Shown: in pieces, positions 8,403 through 16,611 of the stretch | How positions within the stretch are numbered: position 1 is the first letter of the stretch | Layout: each line of letters opens with the position of its first letter | Source of the DNA: Bdellovibrionales bacterium | GTDB lineage: Bacteria; Bdellovibrionota; Bdellovibrionia; Bdellovibrionales; UBA1609 | Length of the DNA: 64,000 bases | Assembly (NCBI GenBank): GCA_016714165.1 | Contig: JADJNU010000002.1 | Coordinates: 496,001 to 560,000 of the forward strand | Direction: 5' to 3' | Made by a program: the position numbers and the translations under genes | The notes under the pieces: model-generated | Told to the model about the DNA's origin: nothing | What the model saw: only the letters and a program-made list of their open reading frames with translations | Database searches by the model: none

Positions 8403-9469
8403 ACTAACTGCTTTATAAAATAATCAAATAGGCCTTCAGCATCATGAGGGCCGGGATGACTCTCAGGATGAAACTGAACGCCCCAACATTTTTTTTCAAC
8501 ACAAGCTATTCCACTCACGGTATCATCATTGAGATTTACGTGGCTAACGATGACCCCCTCCGGCATTGAGCTTGGATCCAGAGCATAACCGTGATTCTGA
8601 CTTGTCACATAAATGCGATTTAGGAGTTTATCACGGACAGGATGATTACTCCCCCTGTGTCCAAATTTTAATTTATATGTTTTCGCTCCGAGAGCCATTC
8701 CCAAAATCTGATTTCCCATGCAGATACCAAAAATAGATCTCCACCCCAAAAGGGATCTCACTGTTTCTACAGACTTCTCCACCAAAGCTGGATCACCAGG
8801 TCCATTCGAAAGAAGAATTCCATCGGGTTCCCACTGACGAATTTCGTCGACCGAGACTCGAGAAGGGAAGATTTTCACTTTTGAACATCTTTTTCTTAAT
8901 TCCCTCAAAATGTTATTCTTACACCCAAAATCGATAACTGCCACTCTCGGCCCACCAACTCGATCTCCCAATAGTTCCTCTGATACCTTTCGAGAAACCA
9001 AATTTACCCAATCACCATCAATATCACGCCCTTTAGATATGAGGCCTTTTGCCTTATTCCGAGCTGATGTTTCGTCTCCCGCCCGAACCAAAGCTCCCCA
9101 CTTCGTTCCGCTCTCACGCAAAAACAAGGTCAACTGTCTCGTGTCAATCTGATCAACGACAGGCACCCCTTGAGAAACAAGTTTCTGCAACCAACTCGAA
9201 TCCCTCCGTGAATTTTGCATTTCAAGACACACGAAACCGTTAATCCACAGATTGGAAGACTCCCAGACTTTATCATCCACACCGTAATTACCCTGCATTG
9301 AAGCCGTCGTAACTATGATCTGTGAAAAGTAAGAGGGATCCGTGGCCATTTCTTCGTAACCCGTGTGAGAGGTGTTAAAAACCACCTCTCCGACCCTCTC
9401 TTCACCACCAAGCCACTTCCCCGAAAAGCACTGACCTGATTCCAAAACCAAAAACGCCTTTTCTTTCAA
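8399..9469 (-). CDS. carA: Carbamoyl-phosphate synthase small (glutaminase) subunit
   Basis: CarA hydrolyses glutamine and passes ammonia to CarB. The 356-residue product has the N-terminal CPSase small domain (EVVFNTSHTGYEEMATDPSY near residues 28-47). The class I glutamine amidotransferase domain includes LSNGPGDP, the nucleophile cysteine in FGICMGNQILG, and the His/Glu pair in WGVQFHPESHPGP near the C-terminus. The start is TTG at 9469, with GAGG 6 bases upstream that overlaps the pyrB stop region. It follows pyrB by 1 base and overlaps the unknown gene by 4 bases. Confidence 0.96.
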   Translation of the reverse strand: MKEKAFLVLESGQCFSGKWLGGEERVGEVVFNTSHTGYEEMATDPSYFSQIIVTTASMQGNYGVDDKVWESSNLWINGFVCLEMQNSRRDSSWLQKLVSQGVPVVDQIDTRQLTLFLRESGTKWGALVRAGDETSARNKAKGLISKGRDIDGDWVNLVSRKVSEELLGDRVGGPRVAVIDFGCKNNILRELRKRCSKVKIFPSRVSVDEIRQWEPDGILLSNGPGDPALVEKSVETVRSLLGWRSIFGICMGNQILGMALGAKTYKLKFGHRGSNHPVRDKLLNRIYVTSQNHGYALDPSSMPEGVIVSHVNLNDDTVSGIACVEKKCWGVQFHPESHPGPHDAEGLFDYFIKQLV

Positions 9470-9470
9470 T

Positions 9471-10418
9471 CTACACCTCTAAACCAAGAATTAAAGAATA
9501 GAGAGCCGCTCGAACAAAGAGCCCATTCGTCACTTGCTCCAACACCAAACAACGCCGGTCTTGTAACACATCTGAGGAAAACTCAACACCACGAATGACG
9601 GGTCCCGGGTGAAGTATAATCCCTTTGTCCGACAGACATTCTAAATGAGCTTGGTCCACACGATACCGATCCCATATTTCATTGGCAGAATTAGCAATGC
9701 CCACTTCTTCATGGCGTTCTTTCTGAATTCTCAATCCCATTAAAACTTGACACCAAGAAATCCCAAGCCTCAGATCTGAGATTCTCTTTACATCTTTCCA
9801 ATCACCGTGAGCAGAAGGTAACATGACCTCTGGACCACAAATACCAACCTCTGCTCCCAGCCTGGTTAACAACTGAATATTGGAATTTGCTACGCGACTG
9901 TGTACAACATCGCCAACCATCAGAACCCTTTGACCCGATATCGACCCACGCGCCTCAAGAATCGTAAAGGCGTCTAAAAGGGCTTGTGTTGGGTGTTCTC
10001 CAGTGCCACTTCCAGCACTTATCACCGGACAATTCATTGTCTCTAAAATACCCTCCACTTCTGGAGAATTCCCGTAGCGGACGACCATCAGATCAGGCAA
10101 CATTGCTGAAATATTTCTCAGAGTGTCGTATTGGCTCTCACCTTTTTGCATACTTGAAGAGGTCGCACTATCAAAAATTATTGTCCGAAAACCAAACCGA
10201 TATGCGGCCGCCTGAAAACTCACTCTCGTACGAGTACTTGGCTCGAGAAATACCATCGCCACAACAATCGGCCGATCACTGTTACAGCGAACAAGGTGAT
10301 CGAATCTTTTCGATTTACGAAACTCCTCCTTGAATGCTTTCGACCTCGAGAATAGGAGTTTAATATTTTCGGTATCAAGATTCTGGATACTGAGAAGAGA
10401 CTTTTCGAAAAATGACAT
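9471..10418 (-). CDS. pyrB: Aspartate carbamoyltransferase catalytic subunit
   Basis: PyrB condenses carbamoyl phosphate with aspartate, the first committed pyrimidine step. The 315-residue length is normal. The carbamoyl-phosphate loop STRTRVSFQ sits near residue 62-70, HPTQALLD near 143-150, and a C-terminal HPGPVIRGVEFSSDV segment binds aspartate as in the family. No pyrI regulatory subunit is seen nearby. The gene leads the group pyrB-carA-orf-carB, coupling production and use of carbamoyl phosphate. It begins 34 bases after the third lepB-type gene, without a strong Shine-Dalgarno sequence. Confidence 0.95.
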   Translation of the reverse strand: MSFFEKSLLSIQNLDTENIKLLFSRSKAFKEEFRKSKRFDHLVRCNSDRPIVVAMVFLEPSTRTRVSFQAAAYRFGFRTIIFDSATSSSMQKGESQYDTLRNISAMLPDLMVVRYGNSPEVEGILETMNCPVISAGSGTGEHPTQALLDAFTILEARGSISGQRVLMVGDVVHSRVANSNIQLLTRLGAEVGICGPEVMLPSAHGDWKDVKRISDLRLGISWCQVLMGLRIQKERHEEVGIANSANEIWDRYRVDQAHLECLSDKGIILHPGPVIRGVEFSSDVLQDRRCLVLEQVTNGLFVRAALYSLILGLEV

Positions 10419-10452
10419 CGGTCGAAACTATACACAAGAGGTGCCGTCGGAG

Positions 10453-11178
10453 TCAATCAACTGACTGGAAGAGTCGGGGCCAGCGAACTTGAGGAAGCCA
10501 GGAACCTCGCTGATCCTCCCATCCCAGCGAGAGCCAAATAAAGCCTAGTTTTGCCTCTAGGCTCCTCACGGCAACCACCCCCCAAGACCTGGAGTCCTCT
10601 CCTTGGTCCCGGTGGTCACTCATGACAAAGACATGGCCAGGAGGAACAATCGTTGGTCCGAAATTCTCTGAGTCCCTCCGAGGTCCAACAAGGATCTTAT
10701 GGCTCACATTTCCCAGTGTCTCCCTAAGGGTAACATTGTAATTACCAAAGCCCTCCAAAATTTCTGTCTCCCCCTCAACTCTGCTATATTGGGCAGCTTC
10801 CCCATTTACAATCAGCCGCTTGCCACGAATGACCAGCCGATCCCCCGGGAGTCCTATGATCCGCCGGATACAACTTGAGTCAGGGATGTTTGGACACGGA
10901 AATATCGCTATATCTCCCCTTCGCAAAGGCCCTCCTCCCAGTTTTACCTTTTCCATCAAAGGGATAGAAATGCCGAAAGGAAGCTTGTAAGCGAATATGA
11001 AGTCCCCAGGAAAAAGAGATGGCATCATACTTGTGGTGGGAATTCGGTAAGCAGACACAATAAAAGTTCTAAAGAAAAGTGCTAAAAGAACGGCGTAAAA
11101 AAGAGCCTCTGCATAATCTCGAAGAAGATGCTTAAGTGAAGTCTCAATTTTAGAGGCATTGAGCTTGGATGGTTTCAA
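10453..11178 (-). CDS. Signal peptidase I paralogue lacking the catalytic lysine (probable pseudoenzyme)
   Basis: A 241-residue S26-family protein with a single membrane segment around residues 23-42. The nucleophile serine motif is retained (TTSMMPSL, Ser50), and the late box FVMSDHRDQGEDSRSWG is present. In active bacterial enzymes the general base is the lysine in the box (I)KRxxGLPGD. Here the box reads CIRRIIGLPGD, so Arg105 (codon CGG) occupies the lysine position. The SGSM box is also changed to TTSM. The other two copies upstream keep both residues. Start is TTG at 11178 with GAGGAG 5 bases upstream. Known mutagenesis of E. coli LepB shows the lysine is essential, so this copy is probably catalytically dead or altered; that conclusion is inferred. 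Confidence 0.88.
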   Translation of the reverse strand: MKPSKLNASKIETSLKHLLRDYAEALFYAVLLALFFRTFIVSAYRIPTTSMMPSLFPGDFIFAYKLPFGISIPLMEKVKLGGGPLRRGDIAIFPCPNIPDSSCIRRIIGLPGDRLVIRGKRLIVNGEAAQYSRVEGETEILEGFGNYNVTLRETLGNVSHKILVGPRRDSENFGPTIVPPGHVFVMSDHRDQGEDSRSWGVVAVRSLEAKLGFIWLSLGWEDQRGSWLPQVRWPRLFQSVD

Positions 11179-11193
11179 CCTGTCTCCTCTAAC

Positions 11194-11982
11194 CTATTGA
11201 ATAATATGAAAGAAGCGCCTCCAACGAATTTTGGCCGGATCGCAAACAAATGGCGCCGTGACCAAGGTGTCCGTGCAGCTCAGCCAGACGAGGGAAGCTC
11301 TTCCTAGAAGATTTTCAAATGGAAGAGTGCCCCAAATTCGACTGTCTCTCGAATTATCTCGGTTGTCTCCCATAACAAAAATGTGTCCTGCAGGAACTTC
11401 GACCTCCGTCTCCGACCATCGATAAGAATTCGATATGAGCATCCCAAGGTGTGTTCGATCTCCAAGAGTTTCTTCAAAAAACTCAAAGCCATTTAGCTCG
11501 CCACCAATATCTTCGGCAGTGAGATTATAAAAGGAAGCCTTATTGCCTCCTAATTGAGGCTTCTCTAAGGCATGACTTTCGAGAGGAATCCCATTGACGA
11601 CAACTCGGCCTTTTTCGTCGACACGAATGATATCCCCGGGGAGCCCAATCACTCTCTTAATCATATACAGAGAATCCTCCTCCAGCGATCTAAAAACAAC
11701 CACATCGCCCCTTTTGGGATATGAAAACTTGATTATCCACTGCTTGGTAAAAGGGATTCGCAAACCGAAGGCAAATTTGTTCACCAATACGTGATCATGG
11801 ATCAGAAGACTCGGGATCATGCTCCCAGAAGGAATGACGTAGGGTTCCGCAACGACCCATCTCAAAACCAGAATCATTAAAATAGCCCCAAAAAAACTCA
11901 GAAGCGACCCTGCCAAAGATGCCCTTCGATTTGGTAATTTGCGTGTGCCCTTTTCTGGATCAACCGATGATTCAATGGACAT
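11194..11982 (-). CDS. lepB: Signal peptidase I (second copy)
   Basis: LepB cuts Sec and Tat signal peptides at the outer face of the inner membrane. The 262-residue product has one N-terminal membrane segment around residues 26-44. The catalytic serine is in PSGSMIPSLL (Ser54) and the lysine in MIKRVIGLPGD (Lys109). The conserved C-terminal box is FVMGDNRDNSRDSRIWG. A cytoplasmic lead of about 25 residues precedes the helix. The ATG lies inside the end of the first lepB copy (11-base overlap), so the two are translated together. The final third includes two cysteines around CTDTLVTAPFVCDP that also occur in the first copy. Confidence 0.95.
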   Translation of the reverse strand: MSIESSVDPEKGTRKLPNRRASLAGSLLSFFGAILMILVLRWVVAEPYVIPSGSMIPSLLIHDHVLVNKFAFGLRIPFTKQWIIKFSYPKRGDVVVFRSLEEDSLYMIKRVIGLPGDIIRVDEKGRVVVNGIPLESHALEKPQLGGNKASFYNLTAEDIGGELNGFEFFEETLGDRTHLGMLISNSYRWSETEVEVPAGHIFVMGDNRDNSRDSRIWGTLPFENLLGRASLVWLSCTDTLVTAPFVCDPAKIRWRRFFHIIQ

Positions 11983-12724
11983 TGTGAAAAAACCGATTCC
12001 ACCTGATTGTAAGTGGATTACATAAGAATGAACTCGAAGAAAAAGTCTCTTCGCAACTGAACCATACGAACATCGCCCGACCTACCAAAAACTCGCGAGG
12101 CACAAATTGCTTGCCTCTCTCCCAGAATCGACTGTCTTGGGAGTTGTCACGATTATCTCCCATTACAAAAAAATGTTTATCTGGGACCTGGTAAGGACCG
12201 TAAGCCACATTGGTCTGATTTTCGCCTTTCAAAAGAATACTATGAACATGATGGTCCAAAACCTCCTGCCAATGAACATACCGTCCCCTTGCTCCAGGTC
12301 CATCCCCCGGAAAGTGCTCGTCGCGCAACCAGGTAAATTCAGCCATTAACTCTTGGGGAACCTGCTTTTCGATCAATTTATCATTGATAAAGAGGTTTCC
12401 GTTTTCATAAAAAATTCTATCCCCCGGGAGCCCAACGACCCTTTTAATATAGAACATGCTTGGCCTTTCGGGGTACTTAAATACAACGACCTCCCCACGA
12501 CTGGGACTTGAAAACTCTACCAACCAGTCCGTGGTAAATGGGATTCGAAGACCATAAATGATTTTGTTCACAAAAATATGATCATGGACAAGTAAAGTCG
12601 GGAGCATGCTGCCAGAGGGAATGACATATGCTTCAATAAGAGCCCATCGAAGAGTCAAAGCAACTAAAACGGCCAACAACAAAGACCCTGTGCCCTCTGT
12701 CCAAAATTGCCGTCCTCTCTTCAA
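11972..12724 (-). CDS. lepB: Signal peptidase I (first copy, next to lepA)
   Basis: A 250-residue leader peptidase with one membrane segment around residues 12-30. It has Ser39 in PSGSMLPTLL, Lys94 in YIKRVVGLPGD and the FVMGDNRDNSQDSRFW box. All catalytic features of family S26 are present. The start is TTG at 12724, with GGAGG 7 bases upstream spanning the end of lepA. The lepA-lepB neighbourhood is widespread in proteobacteria, so this is likely the ancestral copy. A cysteine pair in WFSCEETFSSSSFLCNP near the C-terminus is shared with the second copy and could form a periplasmic disulphide. Confidence 0.95.
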   Translation of the reverse strand: MKRGRQFWTEGTGSLLLAVLVALTLRWALIEAYVIPSGSMLPTLLVHDHIFVNKIIYGLRIPFTTDWLVEFSSPSRGEVVVFKYPERPSMFYIKRVVGLPGDRIFYENGNLFINDKLIEKQVPQELMAEFTWLRDEHFPGDGPGARGRYVHWQEVLDHHVHSILLKGENQTNVAYGPYQVPDKHFFVMGDNRDNSQDSRFWERGKQFVPREFLVGRAMFVWFSCEETFSSSSFLCNPLTIRWNRFFHNVH

Positions 12725-12726
12725 AC

Positions 12727-14553
12727 TCAGTCCTCCACCTTGAGGATAGCCAAGAAGGCCTCCTGGGGCACCTCAATGTGACCGATGGCCTTCATTCGCT
12801 TTTTTCCTTCCTTCTGCTTCTCCAGAAGTTTCCGCTTCCGACTAATATCTCCCCCATAACATTTGGCTGTCACGTCTTTTCTCAAGGCCCCCAGAGTTTC
12901 GCGAGCAATAATTTTGGCCCCTATGGCCGCTTGAATGGCCACCTGATATTGCTGTCTGGGAATAAGTTCTTTGAGCTTCTTAACCAATTGACGACCTCGC
13001 CAATCCGCCTTTGTTCGATGCACAATTATTGATAGCGCATCGATAGGTTCGCCATTTATCAGAATATCCATCTTGACAAGATCTGCCGCCTGAAAATCCG
13101 CAATCTCATATTCCAGAGAGGCGTATCCGCGAGAAATTGTTTTCAATTTGTCATAAAAATCCATCACCATTTCATTGAGAGGCAATCTATACTCTATGAT
13201 GACCTTTGTGTCGGTGATGTATTCCATGCGCTGCTGAATTCCGCGCTTATCTTCACACAATTTTAAAATCCCGCCAATAAACTGGCTGGGAGTATGAATG
13301 ATAACCTTGACCAAAGGCTCTTCTAGGCGTTCAATCCGCGTGAGATCAGGAAGTTTGGCCGGATTTTCGAGTTCTATGACGGTCCCATCGTGTAGAAAAA
13401 CTCTGTAAATAACAGTTGGCGCCGTCGTGATGAGGTCAAGATTGAATTCTCTCTCCAGCCTTTCTTGAACGATTTCCATATGAAGAAGTCCTAGAAAACC
13501 AACTCTGTATCCGAAACCCAATGCAACGGAGGACTCGATTTCGTAGCTAAGGCTCGAGTCGTTGAGAGATAGCTTATCAAGGGCAACTTTCAAATTTTCA
13601 TAATCAGCTGAAACGATCGGAAATATACCGGCAAAGACCATGGGCTTTATACGGCGAAACCCAGGCAAAGACTCCGTTGCACCATTTTTGGCAACTGTTA
13701 TTGTGTCGCCAACTTTGACATCCCGAATATCCTTAATGCCACAAACTAAAAAGCCCACTTCGCCCGCGTCCAATTCCGTCAAATGTCGCGCAAAAGGAGA
13801 AAAAACTCCCAACTTAAGCACCTCATAATCCCGGTTTGTCGCGAGGAATTTAATCTTGTCCCCGACCTTTATCTTCCCATCGACAATACGACAGAGGGTC
13901 ACAACACCCTGATAGGAATCAAACCAAGAATCAAAAATAAGCGCCCGGAGGGGAATGTTTCGGTTCGCTTGAGGCGGAGGAATGAACTTAACTATCGCCT
14001 CCAAAATATCCTCGATCCCCTTCATCTCTTTGGCGCTTGCGAGAATTGTATTTGATGTATCAAGTCCAATCGCATCTTCAATCTGGCGTTTGACTCCCTC
14101 AGGATCTGCGGAAGGAAGATCTATCTTATTTAGAACGGGAATGATTTCAAGATTGCTCTCAAGGGCCAAATAAACATTTGCCAAAGTTTGAGCTTCAACT
14201 CCTTGGGCAGCGTCTACCACGAGAATCGCTCCCTCACAGGCCGCCAAGGAACGAGAAACCTCGTAGGTAAAGTCAACATGGCCGGGGGTATCGATGAGAT
14301 TCAGCTGATAAGTTAATCCATTTCTTGCTTTGTAACTCAAGCGAACAGTTTGAGCCTTTATCGTGATCCCGCGTTCTCTCTCGAGATCCATGCTATCTAA
14401 AAACTGCTCTTTGGATTCTCTATCCGACAGAGAACCCGTATATTTGAGAAGGCTGTCAGCCAAAGTTGATTTACCGTGATCAATATGAGCTATAATAGAA
14501 AAATTGCGAATAAGTTCAGCCGAAGTTTGTACCAATTCCACTTCAATTTCCAT
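12727..14553 (-). CDS. lepA: Elongation factor 4 (LepA) GTPase
   Basis: LepA is a ribosome-bound translational GTPase related to EF-G. The 608-residue product has G1 AHIDHGKST near residues 22-30, the RGITIKAQT switch, G3 DTPGHVDF and G4 NKIDLP. The LepA-specific C-terminal domain ends with AKCYGGDISRKRKLLEKQKEGKKRMK. Length and motifs match the family throughout. GGAG lies immediately upstream of the ATG. It is the first gene of the lepA-lepB-lepB-lepB-like-pyrB-carA-orf-carB run, in which no gap exceeds 35 bases. Confidence 0.97.
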   Translation of the reverse strand: MEIEVELVQTSAELIRNFSIIAHIDHGKSTLADSLLKYTGSLSDRESKEQFLDSMDLERERGITIKAQTVRLSYKARNGLTYQLNLIDTPGHVDFTYEVSRSLAACEGAILVVDAAQGVEAQTLANVYLALESNLEIIPVLNKIDLPSADPEGVKRQIEDAIGLDTSNTILASAKEMKGIEDILEAIVKFIPPPQANRNIPLRALIFDSWFDSYQGVVTLCRIVDGKIKVGDKIKFLATNRDYEVLKLGVFSPFARHLTELDAGEVGFLVCGIKDIRDVKVGDTITVAKNGATESLPGFRRIKPMVFAGIFPIVSADYENLKVALDKLSLNDSSLSYEIESSVALGFGYRVGFLGLLHMEIVQERLEREFNLDLITTAPTVIYRVFLHDGTVIELENPAKLPDLTRIERLEEPLVKVIIHTPSQFIGGILKLCEDKRGIQQRMEYITDTKVIIEYRLPLNEMVMDFYDKLKTISRGYASLEYEIADFQAADLVKMDILINGEPIDALSIIVHRTKADWRGRQLVKKLKELIPRQQYQVAIQAAIGAKIIARETLGALRKDVTAKCYGGDISRKRKLLEKQKEGKKRMKAIGHIEVPQEAFLAILKVED

Positions 14554-14645
14554 GTCTCCACTTTATCAGTGGGCTTCATCCGTGGGTACCTGCAAAGGCC
14601 AATCAGTCAACCACCCTTGTCCACATAGTGCGATCGCGAGTTCTA

Positions 14646-15809
14646 TCAAGAAAGGGCCTTTACTGCATCCTTTATAGCCTCGACCTTGTCCGTCTTCTCC
14701 CAAGTAAATTCTGCTTTATTGCGACCAAAATGGCCATACGCAGCCGTTTTCAAGTAGCGTGGCTTTAGCAGATCAAACTGTTTTACAATCTCTGCTGGTT
14801 TCAAATTCCAAACTTCCCGCACAGCCTGAGAAAGAATCTCTGACGACACTTTGCCAGTTCCATAGTCGTTAACCATAACACTCACTGGCTCTGCTACGCC
14901 AATGGCATAAGCCAACTGCACGAGAACTCTATCTGCCAATACCGCCGCAACAATATTTTTAGCTACATGTCGGGCCGCATAGGCCGCTGATCGATCCACC
15001 TTAGAAGGATCCTTACCAGAGAAGGCTCCGCCTCCGTGGGCACCATGTCCACCATAAGTATCAACAATAATTTTACGTCCGGTAAGACCACAATCCCCAA
15101 GAGGCCCCCCTACGACAAACCTGCCTGTAGGGTTAACAAAAAACCTTGTGCCCGCATCAAGAAACTCACGGGGAACCACTCGAGGGATGAGTTCCTCCTG
15201 CACAAAGGATTTAATCGTGGCCTGATCAACGTCGGGACTATGCTGGGTACTTAAAACGATTGAATCAATTCTGGCCGCTTTGCCATTGATATATTCTACC
15301 GTTACCTGGCTCTTGCTGTCTGGACGTAAAAAAGGGACTCTTCCGCTCTTACGCAAACTGGCCAATTCACGGACCAATTTGTGGGCCAAAGAGATCGTGA
15401 GCGGCATATACTCAGGGGTCTCGTTGACGGCATAACCAAACATAATGCCTTGGTCACCGGCACCCTGCTCTCGCTGATCGGAGCTATCCACCCCGCGCGC
15501 AATATCCTGACTCTGGCGATCAAGAGCCACCTGAACAGCACAAGAGTCCGCATCAAATCCTATTTCGCTGTTCGTATAACCAATATCTCGAAGTGTTTTT
15601 CGCACAAGCGTAGAAATATCCACCTGCACCTTCGAAGTAATTTCGCCGGCCAACATGACGAACCCAGTAGAAATCATCGTTTCACAAGCCACACGAGAAT
15701 TTGAATCACCGGAAAGAAATGCGTCAAGAACAGCGTCACTGATTTGATCAGCCACCTTGTCGGGATGGCCTTCCGAAACGGACTCACTTGTAAATAGAAA
15801 ATTTCGCAT
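14646..15809 (-). CDS. metK: S-adenosylmethionine synthetase
   Basis: MetK makes S-adenosylmethionine from methionine and ATP. The 387-residue product opens FTSESVSEGHPDKVADQISD, the ATP-binding signature. It includes GAGDQGIMFGYA, and the pyrophosphate loop GGGAFSGKDPSKVDRS. An upstream in-frame ATG exists at 15842, but the ATG at 15809 has GAGG 7 bases upstream and matches the family N-terminus, so I chose it. I looked for a SAM riboswitch in the 150-base leader and recognised none. Confidence 0.97.
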   Translation of the reverse strand: MRNFLFTSESVSEGHPDKVADQISDAVLDAFLSGDSNSRVACETMISTGFVMLAGEITSKVQVDISTLVRKTLRDIGYTNSEIGFDADSCAVQVALDRQSQDIARGVDSSDQREQGAGDQGIMFGYAVNETPEYMPLTISLAHKLVRELASLRKSGRVPFLRPDSKSQVTVEYINGKAARIDSIVLSTQHSPDVDQATIKSFVQEELIPRVVPREFLDAGTRFFVNPTGRFVVGGPLGDCGLTGRKIIVDTYGGHGAHGGGAFSGKDPSKVDRSAAYAARHVAKNIVAAVLADRVLVQLAYAIGVAEPVSVMVNDYGTGKVSSEILSQAVREVWNLKPAEIVKQFDLLKPRYLKTAAYGHFGRNKAEFTWEKTDKVEAIKDAVKALS

Positions 15810-15959
15810 GCTAAGACCTCTCTGGGCAGAATTGAAGTGCAACCTTGGAGAGGTGATTTCTTAACAGGAACAAAATCCCTAGGTCAACACAATCCAGGGC
15901 CGAATCAGGACGCTCAGCTCGATGAATGGCCCATCTCCTTTCAACTGAGAATCCTTGTC

Positions 15960-16361
15960 TTAACCCGCCTTCTTGCTTTCCACATTGAATTCCTGGTCCA
16001 TCTCAAGCCGTTCCTGCATCTCAATTTGTTCCTGGAGTTTCCTTGCTCTGTGCCCCCTGGTATATTCAGGCGAATGGTGATTCTTTTTTCTTTGTTTGTG
16101 TTTAGACATCTGCCTTTGAAGTTTCAATGCCACTTGGTCAACAACTGCCTGAAAACTCTCTCCCTCACCTCGAGCAGCAATGGATGTCGTTCCTCCCAAG
16201 ATGTGCATCTCCACTGTTTTACTATGGCGCTCCGCACCGTATGTGACGTGAATATGCACGGGTTTCATCTCAAATTTGACCAGCCTCTGAAGTTTTTCCT
16301 CTGTGTATTGAACAAGGCTTTCTGACCAATCCAAACTCTTGAACTGATAACTGATTTTCAT
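15960..16361 (-). CDS. hpf: Ribosome hibernation promoting factor (HPF/RaiA family)
   Basis: HPF binds the ribosomal decoding region and promotes inactive dimers in slow growth. The 133-residue product has the S30AE fold: an N-terminal strand KISYQFKSLDWSESLVQY, then EEKLQRLVKF, then two strands around VHIHVTYGAERH and VEMHILGG, then a second helix (ESFQAVVDQVALKLQRQ). A basic His/Lys/Arg tail follows and replaces the long-HPF dimerisation domain. I used ATG at 16361 because GGAGG lies 7 bases upstream; a TTG two codons earlier is less likely. The order lptB-rpoN-hpf is classical for proteobacteria. A strong hairpin lies 70 bases upstream. Confidence 0.9.
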   Translation of the reverse strand: MKISYQFKSLDWSESLVQYTEEKLQRLVKFEMKPVHIHVTYGAERHSKTVEMHILGGTTSIAARGEGESFQAVVDQVALKLQRQMSKHKQRKKNHHSPEYTRGHRARKLQEQIEMQERLEMDQEFNVESKKAG

Positions 16362-16431
16362 CCTCAAACCTCCGGTTTAACTCCTAAAACCCTATTTCGC
16401 TTCTCTGGAATTTACTTTGATAATATGTGAG

Positions 16432-16449
16432 CAAGGTCCACCGACCTTG
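16432..16449. repeat. Perfect inverted repeat in hpf leader
   Basis: CAAGGTC and GACCTTG (7 bp, perfect) flank a 4-base loop in the 250-base gap between rpoN and hpf. On the minus strand the hairpin precedes a CATATTATC A/T-rich box and the hpf start. No T-run follows on either strand, so it is not a standard terminator. It could be an operator overlapping an hpf promoter, or an RNA hairpin. The rest of 16362-16611 shows no other clear signal. Confidence 0.45.
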
Positions 16450-16611
16450 TCTGTGAAGGGAACTGAGCAACAGGCCTCTCCGCTCGATATTTCCCACAAA
16501 TGAACAAAACTTGACGTCCAGCAAATCATCTGAACACTTGTCGGACTTTCCACACCAAAGTTGAGGTTCTGCCTCCTGTTTCTAAATTTGATACAAACTG
16601 CGACAAAAAAT

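Noticed and set aside
15810..15959. Possible SAM riboswitch in the metK leader
   Set aside because: No match to SAM-I, SAM-II or other layouts I know, and no clear pseudoknot or terminator.
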